Made by a program: the position numbers and the translations under genes
In this document: positions 33,901 through 43,509 of the stretch, piece after piece
How positions within the stretch are numbered: the first letter of the stretch is position 1
How the letters are laid out: every line of letters starts with the position of its first letter
Source: Mesostigma viride
Taxonomy: Eukaryota > Streptophyta > Mesostigmatophyceae > Mesostigmatales > Mesostigmataceae
Assembly: GCA_009746045.1 (NCBI GenBank)
Contig: RPFO01000219.1
Coordinates: 1,022,501-1,086,500, forward strand
Length of the DNA: 64,000 nucleotides
Reading direction: 5' to 3'
Notes under the pieces: generated by a model
What the model saw: the letters and a program-made list of their open reading frames with translations, nothing else
The model's database searches: none
Told to the model about the DNA's origin: nothing

Positions 33901-36900
33901 TATGAGACATCCATGTACGTAGACGGGCCATGATGACACCATGGGAGCCTGAATCCTCATCATTAATTACATAAATGCCATCCATGTACGTAGACGGGCC
34001 ATGATGACACCATGGGAGCCTGAATCCTCATCATTATTTACATAAATGCCATCCATGTACGTACACGGGCAATGATGACACCATGGGAGCCTGAATCCTC
34101 ATCATTAATTACATACATGCCATCCATGGACGTACACGGGCAATGATGACACCATGGGAGCCTGAATCCTCATCATTATTTACATAAATGCCATCCATGT
34201 ACGTACACGGGCAATGATGACACCATGGGAGCCTGAATCCTCATCATTAATTACATACATGCCATCCATGGACGTAAACGGGCCATGATGACACCATGGG
34301 AGCCTGAATCCTCATCATTTTTTTTATGAGAGGATTCAGGTTACATAAATGCCAACCATGTAGGTAGACAAGCCATGATGACACCATGGGAGCCTGAATC
34401 CTCATCATTAAATACATAAATGCCATCCATGTACGTAGACGGGCCATGATGACACCATGGGAGCCTGAATCCTCATCATTAATTACATAAATGCCATCCA
34501 TGTACGTAGACGGGCCATGATGACACCATGGGAGCCTGAGTCCTCATCATTTTTTTAATGAGACATCCATGTACGTAGACACGCCATGATGACACCATGG
34601 GAGCCTGAATCCTCATCATTAATTAAATAAATGCCATCCATGTACGTAGACGGGCCATGATGACACCATGGGAGCCTGAATCCTCATCATTAATTACATA
34701 AATGCCATCCATGTACGTAGACGGGCCATGATGACACCATGGGAGCCTGAGTCCTCATCATTTTTTTTATGAGACATCCATGTACGTAGACACGCCATGA
34801 TGACACCATGGGAGCCTGAATCCTCATCATTAATTAAATAAATGCCATCCATGTACGTAGACGGGCCATGATGACACCATGGGAGCCTGAGTCCTCATCA
34901 TTTTTTTTATGAGACATCCATGTACGTAGACGGGCCATGATGACACCATGGGAGCCTGAATCCTCATCATTTACTATTCCTTGACATCCATGTACGTAGG
35001 CCAGCCATGGAGACACCATGGGAGCCTGAATCCTCCTCGTTATTTACATAAATGCCAACCATGTACGTAGACAAGCCATGATGACACCATGGGAGCCTGA
35101 ATCCTCATCATTTACTATTCCTTGACATCCATGTACGTAGGCCAGCCATGGAGACACCATGGGAGCCTGAATCCTCCTCGTTAATTACATAAATGCCAAC
35201 CATGTACGTAGACAAGCCATGATGACACCATGGGAGCCTGAATCCTCATCATTTACTATTCCTTGACATCCATGTACGTAGGCCAGCCATGATGACACCA
35301 ATGGAGCCTGAATCCTCTTCATTTTTTTTATGAGAGGATTCAGGTTACATAAATGCCAACCATGTAGGTAGACAAGCCATGATGACACCATGGGAGCCTG
35401 AATCCTCATCATTAAATACATAAATGCCATCCATGTACGTAGACGGGCCATGATGACACCATGGGAGCCTGAATCCTCATCATTAATTACATAAATGCCA
35501 TCCATGTACGTAGACGGGCGATGATGACACCATGGGAGCCTGAGTCCTCATCATTTTTTTTATGAGACATCCATGTACGTAGACGGGCCATGATGACACC
35601 ATGGGAGCCTGAATCCTCATCATTTTTTTTTCTTTGACATCCATGTACGTAGACGGGCCATGATGACACCATGGGAGCCTGAATCCTCATCATTAATTAC
35701 ATACATGCCATCCATGTACGTACACGGGCCATGATGACACCATGGGAGCCTGAATCCTCATCATTTACTATTCCTTGAGATCCATGTACGTAGCCCAGCC
35801 ATGGAGACACCATGGGAGCCTGAATCCTCCTCATTAATTACATAAATGCCATCCATGTACGTAGGCCAGCCATGATGACACCATGGGAGCCTGAATCCTC
35901 ATCATTAATTAAATAAATGCCATCCATGTACGTAGACGGGCCATGATGACACCATGGGAGCCTGAGTCCTCATCATTTTTTTTATGAGACATCCATGTAC
36001 GTAGGCCAGCCATGGAGACACCATGGGAGCCTGAATCCTCCTCATTAATTACATAAATGCCAACCATGTACGTAGACAAGCCATGATGACACCATGGGAG
36101 CCTGAATCCTCGTCATTAATTACATAAATGCCATTCATGTACGTACACGGGCAATGATGACACCATGGGAGCCTGAATCCTCATCATTAATTACATACAT
36201 GCCATCCATGTACGTAGGCCAGCCATGATGACACCATGGGAGCCTGAATCCTCATCATTTACTATTCCTTGACATCCATGTACGTAGGCCAGCCATGGAG
36301 ACACCATGGGAGCCTGAATCCTCCTCGTTAATTACATACATGCCAACCATGTACTTAGACAAGCCATGATGACACCATGGGAGCCTGAGTCCTCGTCATT
36401 TTTTTTATGAGACATCCATGTACGTAGACGGGCCATGATGACACCATGGGAGCCTGAATCCTCATCATTAATTACATAAATGCCATCCATGTACGTACAC
36501 GGGCAATGATGACACCATGGGAGCCTGAATCCTCATCATTATTTACATAAATGCCATCCATGTACGTAGGCCAGCCATGATGACACTATGGGAGCCTGAA
36601 TCCTCATCATTATTTACATAAATGCCATCCAGGTACGTACACGGGCAATGATGACACCATGGGAGCCTGAATCCTCATCATTAATTACATAATTGCCATC
36701 CATGTACGTAGACACGCCATGATGACACCATGGGAGCCTGAATCCTCATCATTAAGTACATACATGCCATCCATGTACGTAGACGGGCCATGCATGATGA
36801 AACCATGGGAGCCTGAATCCTCATGATTTTTTTTTCTTTGACATCCATGTGTACACGTAGGCCAGCCATGATGACACCAATGGAGCCTGAATCCTCTTCA

Positions 36901-37351
36901 TTAATTACATACATGCCATCCATGTACGTAGGCCAGCCATGATGACACCATGGGAGCCTGAATCCTCATCATTAATTACATACATGCCATCCATGTACGT
37001 AGACGGGCCATGATGACACCATGGGAGCCTGAATCCTCATCATTAATTACATAAATGCCATCCATGTACGTACACGGGCAATGATGACACCATGGGAGCC
37101 TGAATCCTCATCATTATTTACATAAATGCCATCCATGTACGTACACGGGCAATGATGACACCATGGGAGCCTGAATCCTCATCATTAATTACATAAATGC
37201 CATCCATGTACGTAGACGGGCCATGATGACCCCATGGGAGCCTGAATCCTCATCATTATTTACATAAATGCCATCCATGTACGTAGACGGGCCATGATGA
37301 CACCATGGGAGCCTGAATCCTCATCATTAATTACATAAATGCCATCCATGT
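30969..37351 (+). repeat. Satellite array, units of about 66-71 bp
   Basis: Roughly 6.4 kb of units with the core CCATGTACGTAGACGGGCCA, then TGATGACACCATGGGAGCC, then TGAATCCTCATCATT. A variable linker follows (AATTACATAAATGCCAT, a T-run plus ATGAGACAT, or TACTATTCCTTGACAT). Linker types recur in blocks (compare about 33.1-33.5 kb with 35.2-35.6 kb), which indicates higher-order repeats. The core is rich in short palindromes (TACGTA, CCATGG). Open frames over it are not genes. Confidence 0.95.
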
Positions 37352-37761
37352 AGTTGAACGCCCTTCACCGCTGGCTAGCACGCCGGCGATGGAGACGGGA
37401 TTTTGTTGTTTGGGGAACCGATTGTGGGAGGCTGAGCCCGCAGCCGCCACTGATTGCTATTGAACCCTTGCAGCTGGCCAGGCCGCAAGGAGCTCAGCGG
37501 CGCGGCGCTAACCGATAAGGCATGCTCGAGCCTCTAACCCGAGACTACCGGTAGGCTACCCGATAGTGCATGCTCGAGCCTCTAACCCGAGACTACCGGC
37601 ACTCAGCGGATCTGTGCTACCGAGGGCGACGGTTCTCTGACCGTCCCGGCGCGCACTGGCTTCCGTACCTTGCTTAGGCACCGATCTTTGATGCCCACCT
37701 GACTAGGCGCCCAGGCCGGCGACTACCGGCCAGCGGATAGATGCCACTCGGGAGCACAACT
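37352..37761 (-). repeat. 3' LTR, 410 bp
   Basis: Identical to 43100-43509. It contains an internal duplication of a 30-base block built on GCATGCTCGAGCCTC. It is the downstream LTR because the genes run on the minus strand. Confidence 0.95.
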
Positions 37762-37778
37762 CCCATACTTTCTTTTTA
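37762..37778 (-). promoter_or_regulatory. Polypurine tract
   Basis: On the minus strand the sequence AAAAAGAAAGTATGGG directly precedes the 3' LTR, in the position where LTR elements prime plus-strand DNA synthesis. Confidence 0.6.
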
Positions 37779-38098
37779 AATAATTATCATAAATTATTTA
37801 AAGCGAGGGGCAATAGGGTAGCACTGACCCTACGTACGTTCAAGTAGAGAAACACGTAACGGCACACTGACCGTCCCCAAATCCTAAACCCCAAGGAGGG
37901 TGCCCTACGCTGGGATCTGAGCACGCCAAAAACACCCGGGCTTTGCTCCCGGCCTCCTTTTCTACTTGGGTGCAACTGCACCACATGCATCATTATTAGG
38001 CACACTGGCCGCCTGTCAGGTCTAGGGAAATGTATTCACAGATGAAAGAAGCGCCCATTCCCATGCAAAAAGACGACAGGTCACACGGTAAAAAAAAC

Positions 38099-40057
38099 TC
38101 ATGTCATCATGAGCTGCCGCAGCAGCTTGTACTGAGGCCCCGACAGCATCGCTGGCTTGGTCAAGGCATCGGCAATATTCTCGCTCTCGGGGATCCACCG
38201 CCGCTCATCCAACACCGTGGCGGACTCGGCCAACACAAGGTAATCTAGTTTGGTGGTGGAGGCGAGCGGGTTATTCAGAAACTCAATTATTGACTTGCTA
38301 TCTGTGCACAGCCGCATGCGGAGCGACAGCGCCACGCGGGCCTTATCCGCAATCCATTGCAAAAGATGCTGCACATAACACGCATGGTCGACAGCGGAAA
38401 TGAACGCGCGACACTCCGCGCGATTGCTGTCTACCACTACCCGCTGATGGATGCGGCTATACCAGTCGACAATAGTGGGCTGCCCAGTGGGGCTATCAAG
38501 AAAAAAGATGGCCGCCTCCCGCGCGCGCAGCTGCGTGATGGTACGCGACTCCAGGTTCGCGTCAGAGTAAATGGTCATTGCCACCGGGCGGGTGATATCA
38601 ACCCCCCACACGCGCAGGCCCGGTGACGCCAAGACTTGCGTCCGAAGATGCTGCGCTCCCATGCCCGCAAGCACGGCGTCGGGCGCACGCGCGTAGATGG
38701 ACAGGTCGGGTCGCACCGTGCCCGCGAGCCACCCCAGCTGGCCGCGCAAGTGCGGTCCCGCGGACGCATCCAGCCGCTCAGGCAGCGATTGCGCGAGCTT
38801 GTCGGCGTATTCCTGCTTGGCCGCCATGTCAATGCACCAGCCAACCGGTGTGCGGTGCAAAGTGTAGGTTAGGCCACAGAAAGGGACGGGGGTGTCGGGG
38901 TCCAGCCACAACGTGCGGCTAGTGGGCAAAAGCTTGGCCACAGCGGTTATGAACTGCCGGACCCACGCCCGGGGTCCAATAAGCCGCCAGTCATCCCCAT
39001 GCCATTGCATGAACGCGGGCTCGTGTGGGTTGGGTGTGTGGATGTGAAAGAGGTTGCTATCGATGCGGGAAAACACCGCCCCCATGCTAGCAAAGATGCG
39101 TTCAGCCGTCTTGCGAAAGATGATGGGGCTAGACTGCAGGCCCTCCACACCAAGGAGAAGCCGCAAGTACACACACCGCAGCTCCCCCTGCCACACCAAA
39201 GGGACCTTGACCACATACACCGTGCCACGCCACACTTCCTCGGCCACTGCCGGGTCGCTATGGAGAAAGGCCCGCTGAAAATCTGAGCAGGCCATGGCAT
39301 AGTCCAACCCCCGATCCAACAGCCCCAAGAACACCGATGTTAACACCCGGCTAGTGGTCTGCGACAGCCCGGGCGTAAACAATTCCTCCTCCGACAACTC
39401 AGACGAGCCCCTAAACTCCGTGACACAGGGCCGTACATGAAATGTGACAGGGTCAGTGGGGAGGACCTGCTTATACTTGAGCACAAACTTCAAGTTCAGC
39501 TTTACCGCCCCTTGCGGCACCTCCATCAACTCCCCATACACCCCATACATCGCCCACTCCAGCTGCGCGCGCAAGAAAGCCGCGCGCCACTTATGGAACT
39601 TGACAGGGTCACGGCAGTCCTCCTTAAACTGCGGATAACTAACAGGAGATTTAGTGGCGATGCTCCAGGGAAAAATGCCAAGACTGCTGGGGTGACACTT
39701 CTGCGGCTGCGTGACATCGGCTACCAGCGGCTCTGCCGTATATTCCGCCCCGCGAATGGCCCCTACTGCAGTGGCATAATCCTCAGGGTGATTAATAGCC
39801 TCGGGGGGACCCCGGCCCGTGAGGGCTGCAAGCGCTACGTGATATTGGTACAAGCCTATGCTCCCCACCCCCTCGAGGGTCACCAAGCCGGCTGACACAG
39901 AAAACCCGGGGAGGGAAACAAAAGGGTTACCTATGAGGGTGATCCCCTTGTAACCCTCTAGCACTTGCACAGGGACATCTACCCCTAGGATGGGCATGAG
40001 CACCTGCCCAGCCACCTTATAGGCCCGCTGCCCGTCAAACCCCGCAACTCCTTCCAA
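38099..40057 (-). CDS. Copia-like pol part 2: protease end, RT, RNase H
   Basis: An open frame of 652 codons ending TGA at 38099. It has no ATG at a sensible start; its first codons overlap the previous frame, so it is probably made as a fusion. The first 70 residues carry the second half of a retropepsin-like fold (MPILGVD, then ITLIGNPF). The RT follows: SDFQRAFLHSD, LLLGVEGLQSSP, then WHGDDW in place of the common YVDD. RNase H is marked by IYSDANLESR, SNRAECRAF, CTDSKS and the Copia signature ENIADALTKP. It copies element RNA into DNA in cytoplasmic particles. All main catalytic aspartates appear present. Confidence 0.85.
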   Translation of the reverse strand: MEGVAGFDGQRAYKVAGQVLMPILGVDVPVQVLEGYKGITLIGNPFVSLPGFSVSAGLVTLEGVGSIGLYQYHVALAALTGRGPPEAINHPEDYATAVGAIRGAEYTAEPLVADVTQPQKCHPSSLGIFPWSIATKSPVSYPQFKEDCRDPVKFHKWRAAFLRAQLEWAMYGVYGELMEVPQGAVKLNLKFVLKYKQVLPTDPVTFHVRPCVTEFRGSSELSEEELFTPGLSQTTSRVLTSVFLGLLDRGLDYAMACSDFQRAFLHSDPAVAEEVWRGTVYVVKVPLVWQGELRCVYLRLLLGVEGLQSSPIIFRKTAERIFASMGAVFSRIDSNLFHIHTPNPHEPAFMQWHGDDWRLIGPRAWVRQFITAVAKLLPTSRTLWLDPDTPVPFCGLTYTLHRTPVGWCIDMAAKQEYADKLAQSLPERLDASAGPHLRGQLGWLAGTVRPDLSIYARAPDAVLAGMGAQHLRTQVLASPGLRVWGVDITRPVAMTIYSDANLESRTITQLRAREAAIFFLDSPTGQPTIVDWYSRIHQRVVVDSNRAECRAFISAVDHACYVQHLLQWIADKARVALSLRMRLCTDSKSIIEFLNNPLASTTKLDYLVLAESATVLDERRWIPESENIADALTKPAMLSGPQYKLLRQLMMT

Positions 40058-41847
40058 CTACTGGGCAGCAAAGGGTAATAGGCCTCGGCCGCCGCCGGGC
40101 TCGTGATAGACACGCCTGCCATGGTATCTATGGCCGCAATATGCCTAGAGGGAACATCATGAGCTTCAGTCACAACCGTGGGGCACTTATCTGGCATGAC
40201 GCGGCTGACTTGTGCCGCACCCCCCGCTGCCGCCGCCTTGAGCTTGTCCGCCTTGAGCAGCTGTCGGAGGACGTGGGCCAGCTGGGAGCCCACGCCCGCG
40301 CCTGACGATGTGTCCGGCGCCGCCACGGTGGGCGCTGCTGGGGTCGCGGGGAGGGGCTGAGGTAGCGCCCCCGCGTCGACCCCGGGGACTTGCTCCGGCG
40401 CGGCGCCTGCAGGGGGGTGGGCAACAAGCGCATCATGCACAGCCACCCCAAGTGGGGTGGGTAGGACAGGTTCCAGCCGGGCCCGCTTGGCCGGCCGGCT
40501 ATCCACATCCCAACCGAGCTGGCGGCTGTGCTCCTTGGCCGCCTGGACCTGGGCATCGGACGCCTTGTACCGATACACCTTATCCCACGGGATGAGATAG
40601 TCCCTATGCTCCCAGTGCACCTTCACCCGCCTATGCACCCAGTCCAAATCCACCACCATGCCTGGCCCTTGCATCTGCCCCCGCTTGCCAAAGGAATTCT
40701 CCTTGTGAAACAAGACCAACTCCCCCAGCTCCCACTCCTGCGACAAGTCAGGCTGGGTGCGGTCTAACTGCCGCCTAACCTCAGCGGTGGTAGCGAGGTG
40801 GGCCTCCCAATGGTCTGCCACGTCCGGAGGGTAAATGCCCGACTGCAGCCCCCGCGCGGTAATAAGACCTAGTCCCTGGGGCAGCTTGAAAAGCACCTGG
40901 CTGTTGTACTTGTCCATGAGCAAGCGGCACCACAGCGCGCGTTGTGCATAAGGCTGCCCCGCGGGCTTGAATCCTAACCCGCTGGCCTGCTGCTTGGCTG
41001 CCATGCCCTTTACGCTGCTGATGTGCCTATCAATCAGCCCCAAGTTGCCATGGTCCTGCCGCCCAGCAATAACCACCATCTCACAGCCCTCCCGCCCCAC
41101 AATGCAATCAAATTGTTGGTCCAACATGACCTCAGAAATGGGAAAGAAGTGAGACATGGCAATGCGCAGCCCCCGCCACAAGGACTCCTCTACCATGCTT
41201 GGCAGGGGCTCGATGGCTAGGAACTTGGTATAGCGATCCATCAAGACCAAATAATAGTCCCCCTCCTCCAAATGCATGACATCCCCCACTAACCTCCCCC
41301 GGTACGGGGAAGGAGTCTTAGCATGCCAGCGCCTACGCTTCTTCCTGACACTTGCGCATGCGTGGCACTCCTCTAACTCCGCCTGAGCGACCTTCAACCC
41401 CGGCGCCCCCATAAGCCGAGTCGCCCAGTCTAGCGTTTGCCCCGCCACATGACCCACCGCAAGGTGAATCTGGTGAGCAAGCATCCGCAATCCTATGGCC
41501 GTGGGGGTGGTGCCATCCCCTTCTATGCTAGGCACCTGCCCCGCCAAGCTCTCTGCATGTGCATTCCTGTCGGCAATGTGCTCTAGTGAGGCCTTACTGA
41601 GGCGGCGACCCAACTCCACGTCTACGTGAGGGGCTACCTCGGCATCTGCCGGCACTATCTCACCTGAAGGGGTGAGCTCCGGAAGGGCGTGTTCAGGCTC
41701 TATTGCGACCACGCTGGGCACGCACTCCTGATCAGCTGCAGCACTTGCACTTCCATTCTGAACCACGGACGTGGGAACATTAGGACTACAAGGCACAGCA
41801 TCCTCACGCCTAGCCGACTCACCGCGACACACATCACCTCTATGACG
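39985..41847 (-). CDS. Copia-like pol part 1: integrase and protease start
   Basis: This frame follows the gag stop codon in the same reading frame with no other stop between. Its first ATG lies inside the integrase zinc-binding domain, so translation most likely enters by readthrough of gag TGA. The domain order is an HHCC zinc-binding motif (HQIHLAVGH ... CHACAS), then the integrase core with Asp in VGDVMHLEEGDYYL and Asp in SEVMLDQQFD. The usual Glu of the triad appears as Asp in GLIDRHISS. Near the end, AAIDTMAGVSITS resembles the catalytic strand of a retropepsin, with Met where Gly is usual. The frame ends at 39985, about 70 bases into the next frame. Confidence 0.8.
   Translation of the reverse strand, partial: RHRGDVCRGESARREDAVPCSPNVPTSVVQNGSASAAADQECVPSVVAIEPEHALPELTPSGEIVPADAEVAPHVDVELGRRLSKASLEHIADRNAHAESLAGQVPSIEGDGTTPTAIGLRMLAHQIHLAVGHVAGQTLDWATRLMGAPGLKVAQAELEECHACASVRKKRRRWHAKTPSPYRGRLVGDVMHLEEGDYYLVLMDRYTKFLAIEPLPSMVEESLWRGLRIAMSHFFPISEVMLDQQFDCIVGREGCEMVVIAGRQDHGNLGLIDRHISSVKGMAAKQQASGLGFKPAGQPYAQRALWCRLLMDKYNSQVLFKLPQGLGLITARGLQSGIYPPDVADHWEAHLATTAEVRRQLDRTQPDLSQEWELGELVLFHKENSFGKRGQMQGPGMVVDLDWVHRRVKVHWEHRDYLIPWDKVYRYKASDAQVQAAKEHSRQLGWDVDSRPAKRARLEPVLPTPLGVAVHDALVAHPPAGAAPEQVPGVDAGALPQPLPATPAAPTVAAPDTSSGAGVGSQLAHVLRQLLKADKLKAAAAGGAAQVSRVMPDKCPTVVTEAHDVPSRHIAAIDTMAGVSITSPAAAEAYYPLLPSSWKELRGLTGSGPIRWLGRCSCPS
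40036..40042 (-). promoter_or_regulatory. Possible -1 frameshift site or missing base
   Basis: In the overlap of the two pol frames the minus strand reads G GGT TTG in the upstream frame, which fits the X XXY YYZ slippery pattern (GGGTTTG). A -1 shift here joins the two halves of the protease. One extra G in the GGGG run would do the same, and under-called homopolymers are frequent in this window. Confidence 0.35.
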
Positions 41848-41850
41848 TCA
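41848..41850 (-). promoter_or_regulatory. In-frame TGA between gag and pol (readthrough candidate)
   Basis: Gag ends CCC AAG TGA and the frame continues CGT CAT AGA GGT with no further stop until 39985. Both frames have the same phase. No ATG allows independent initiation of an intact integrase. Stop-codon readthrough is known in some retroviruses and is the simplest explanation here; a substitution that killed this copy is the alternative. Confidence 0.5.
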
Positions 41851-43053
41851 CTTGGGCATGGCTGGCCGTGGGGCGCGGCATGTGTTGGGGTCGTGTCCAG
41901 GAAGCCGAACCGCCCAGCAGCGCCGGCACACTCGAGTCGCCTTGCCGAGGTCCAGCCGCAGCGTGCAGTTGGCCTCGGTGTGCCCCACGCCGGTGCACCG
42001 CTCGCAGACGACCTTCTCCTTGGGGACGCCACCCTGCTGCTGTTGCTGCCTGCCAGCGCCGCCCTCCTGTCGAGGCTGCTTGCCCTGACCGCCTCCCGGC
42101 CCGCGTTTGCTGGACGCGTTCTGGTTGTGCCGACCACCGCGAGCTCGGCGTTTGCCACCCAACATTCGCACCACGTTGTCGGCCACCGTCGTGGACAGCT
42201 GGGTAACAAGAGTGGTCAAGTCCGACAGAGAAGCTGCTGGCGGGGTCGAGGCAGGCACAGGGTTTACCTGAGCAACTGTCGGCAGCTTGTTGTTACGCCT
42301 GGGGCCGCCCCGGTCCTTGAACATCTCTCGGAGGTGCGCCATGGCTGCGTTGAACCGTTTCTGGTCGTCCGGGGTGCCCACTACCACGGAAGAAGCTAGC
42401 GCAATTTTCATGCCGAGACCGGCCTTGACATTGGCACGGCTCTCTGGCGTCAGCCCCAGCGCATCCAGAACTGCGCTGAGTAAATATTCGCTACTCATGT
42501 GCTTCAAGACACCCTTGCTCCGGACCTGGGCCGCGAATCTGGCCATGTCCGAGCTGAGGTAATTCGGGTCAAGCGACAGGTTGCGCACCAGCGCCTGCCC
42601 CTCCTTTTCCTCGTCAGGAAAGCTTGAGGTGTCGAGCACCTCTTGCAGGGCCTTCACTGTGTCGGGCCAGGTCCACGCCTCTTTGCTGGCGTTGATAATG
42701 ACCCCGCGCACGTCCGCATTACCCGTAGCCTCGTTGCATACCTCTGACCGGCGCAGCTTGGTGAGGAAAACTGCGTCGGACAGTTCGTTGTAGTCCTGCC
42801 GGAGCTCGCCCAGGCTGTTAATAAACTCCTCCACGGCGGACGGCGTCAGAATTTCTGGCAGCTTACTTGGCAGCTCTTCTTTCTTGAAAACTTTCCGGGC
42901 AGTTGGTGCTGACTGCTGCCCCGGAGCTGTGCTGACCGAGCCCCCAGCTGGCTCAGTCGCCACGGTGGCTGCGCCACTCCCATCCGCCGGAGTTGATGCT
43001 TGCGTTCCCTGGTCCTGGGTTGCAGCTTGCGTTCGCTCCGCGCCACGCGCCAT
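41848..43053 (-). CDS. Copia-like Gag, 401 aa
   Basis: ATG at 43053 (MARGAERTQ) is the first in frame inside the element; upstream extension would enter the LTR. The middle is a helical capsid-like region (residues about 70-270). The C-terminus is Gln/Gly-rich and basic, followed by a CCHC knuckle (CERCTGVGHTEANC) and a second Cys/His cluster (CRRCWAVRLPGHDPNTC). Gag assembles the virus-like particle and packages RNA through these knuckles. The frame ends in TGA followed by C, a leaky stop context, and pol continues in the same frame. Confidence 0.88.
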   Translation of the reverse strand: MARGAERTQAATQDQGTQASTPADGSGAATVATEPAGGSVSTAPGQQSAPTARKVFKKEELPSKLPEILTPSAVEEFINSLGELRQDYNELSDAVFLTKLRRSEVCNEATGNADVRGVIINASKEAWTWPDTVKALQEVLDTSSFPDEEKEGQALVRNLSLDPNYLSSDMARFAAQVRSKGVLKHMSSEYLLSAVLDALGLTPESRANVKAGLGMKIALASSVVVGTPDDQKRFNAAMAHLREMFKDRGGPRRNNKLPTVAQVNPVPASTPPAASLSDLTTLVTQLSTTVADNVVRMLGGKRRARGGRHNQNASSKRGPGGGQGKQPRQEGGAGRQQQQQGGVPKEKVVCERCTGVGHTEANCTLRLDLGKATRVCRRCWAVRLPGHDPNTCRAPRPAMPK

Positions 43054-43099
43054 GAGCCCAGAAAAATGGTCAACGGTAATGTTGACTGCTGTGAATACA

Positions 43100-43509
43100 A
43101 GTTGAACGCCCTTCACCGCTGGCTAGCACGCCGGCGATGGAGACGGGATTTTGTTGTTTGGGGAACCGATTGTGGGAGGCTGAGCCCGCAGCCGCCACTG
43201 ATTGCTATTGAACCCTTGCAGCTGGCCAGGCCGCAAGGAGCTCAGCGGCGCGGCGCTAACCGATAAGGCATGCTCGAGCCTCTAACCCGAGACTACCGGT
43301 AGGCTACCCGATAGTGCATGCTCGAGCCTCTAACCCGAGACTACCGGCACTCAGCGGATCTGTGCTACCGAGGGCGACGGTTCTCTGACCGTCCCGGCGC
43401 GCACTGGCTTCCGTACCTTGCTTAGGCACCGATCTTTGATGCCCACCTGACTAGGCGCCCAGGCCGGCGACTACCGGCCAGCGGATAGATGCCACTCGGG
43501 AGCACAACT
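43100..43509 (-). repeat. 5' LTR, 410 bp
   Basis: Identical to 37352-37761. Transcription of the element would start within it and run towards lower coordinates. No primer-binding site complementary to a tRNA was obvious just inside it. Confidence 0.95.

Larger units (their letters stand above)
37352..43509 (-). mobile_element. Young Copia-like LTR retrotransposon
   Basis: A 6.16-kb element inserted into the satellite. The two 410-bp LTRs are identical by eye. A CATGT duplication abuts both ends (37347-37351 and 43510-43514), matching the normal satellite sequence CCATGTACGTAG, so the insertion site is exact. LTR ends form a 5-bp inverted repeat AGTTG...CAACT instead of the usual TG...CA. 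Coding is on the minus strand: gag, then integrase with the start of a protease, then the rest of the protease with RT and RNase H. Confidence 0.92.

Noticed and set aside
32165-35693. Repeated minus-strand frames with NDEDSGSHGVIM
   Set aside because: Satellite translations; frames end at linker changes.
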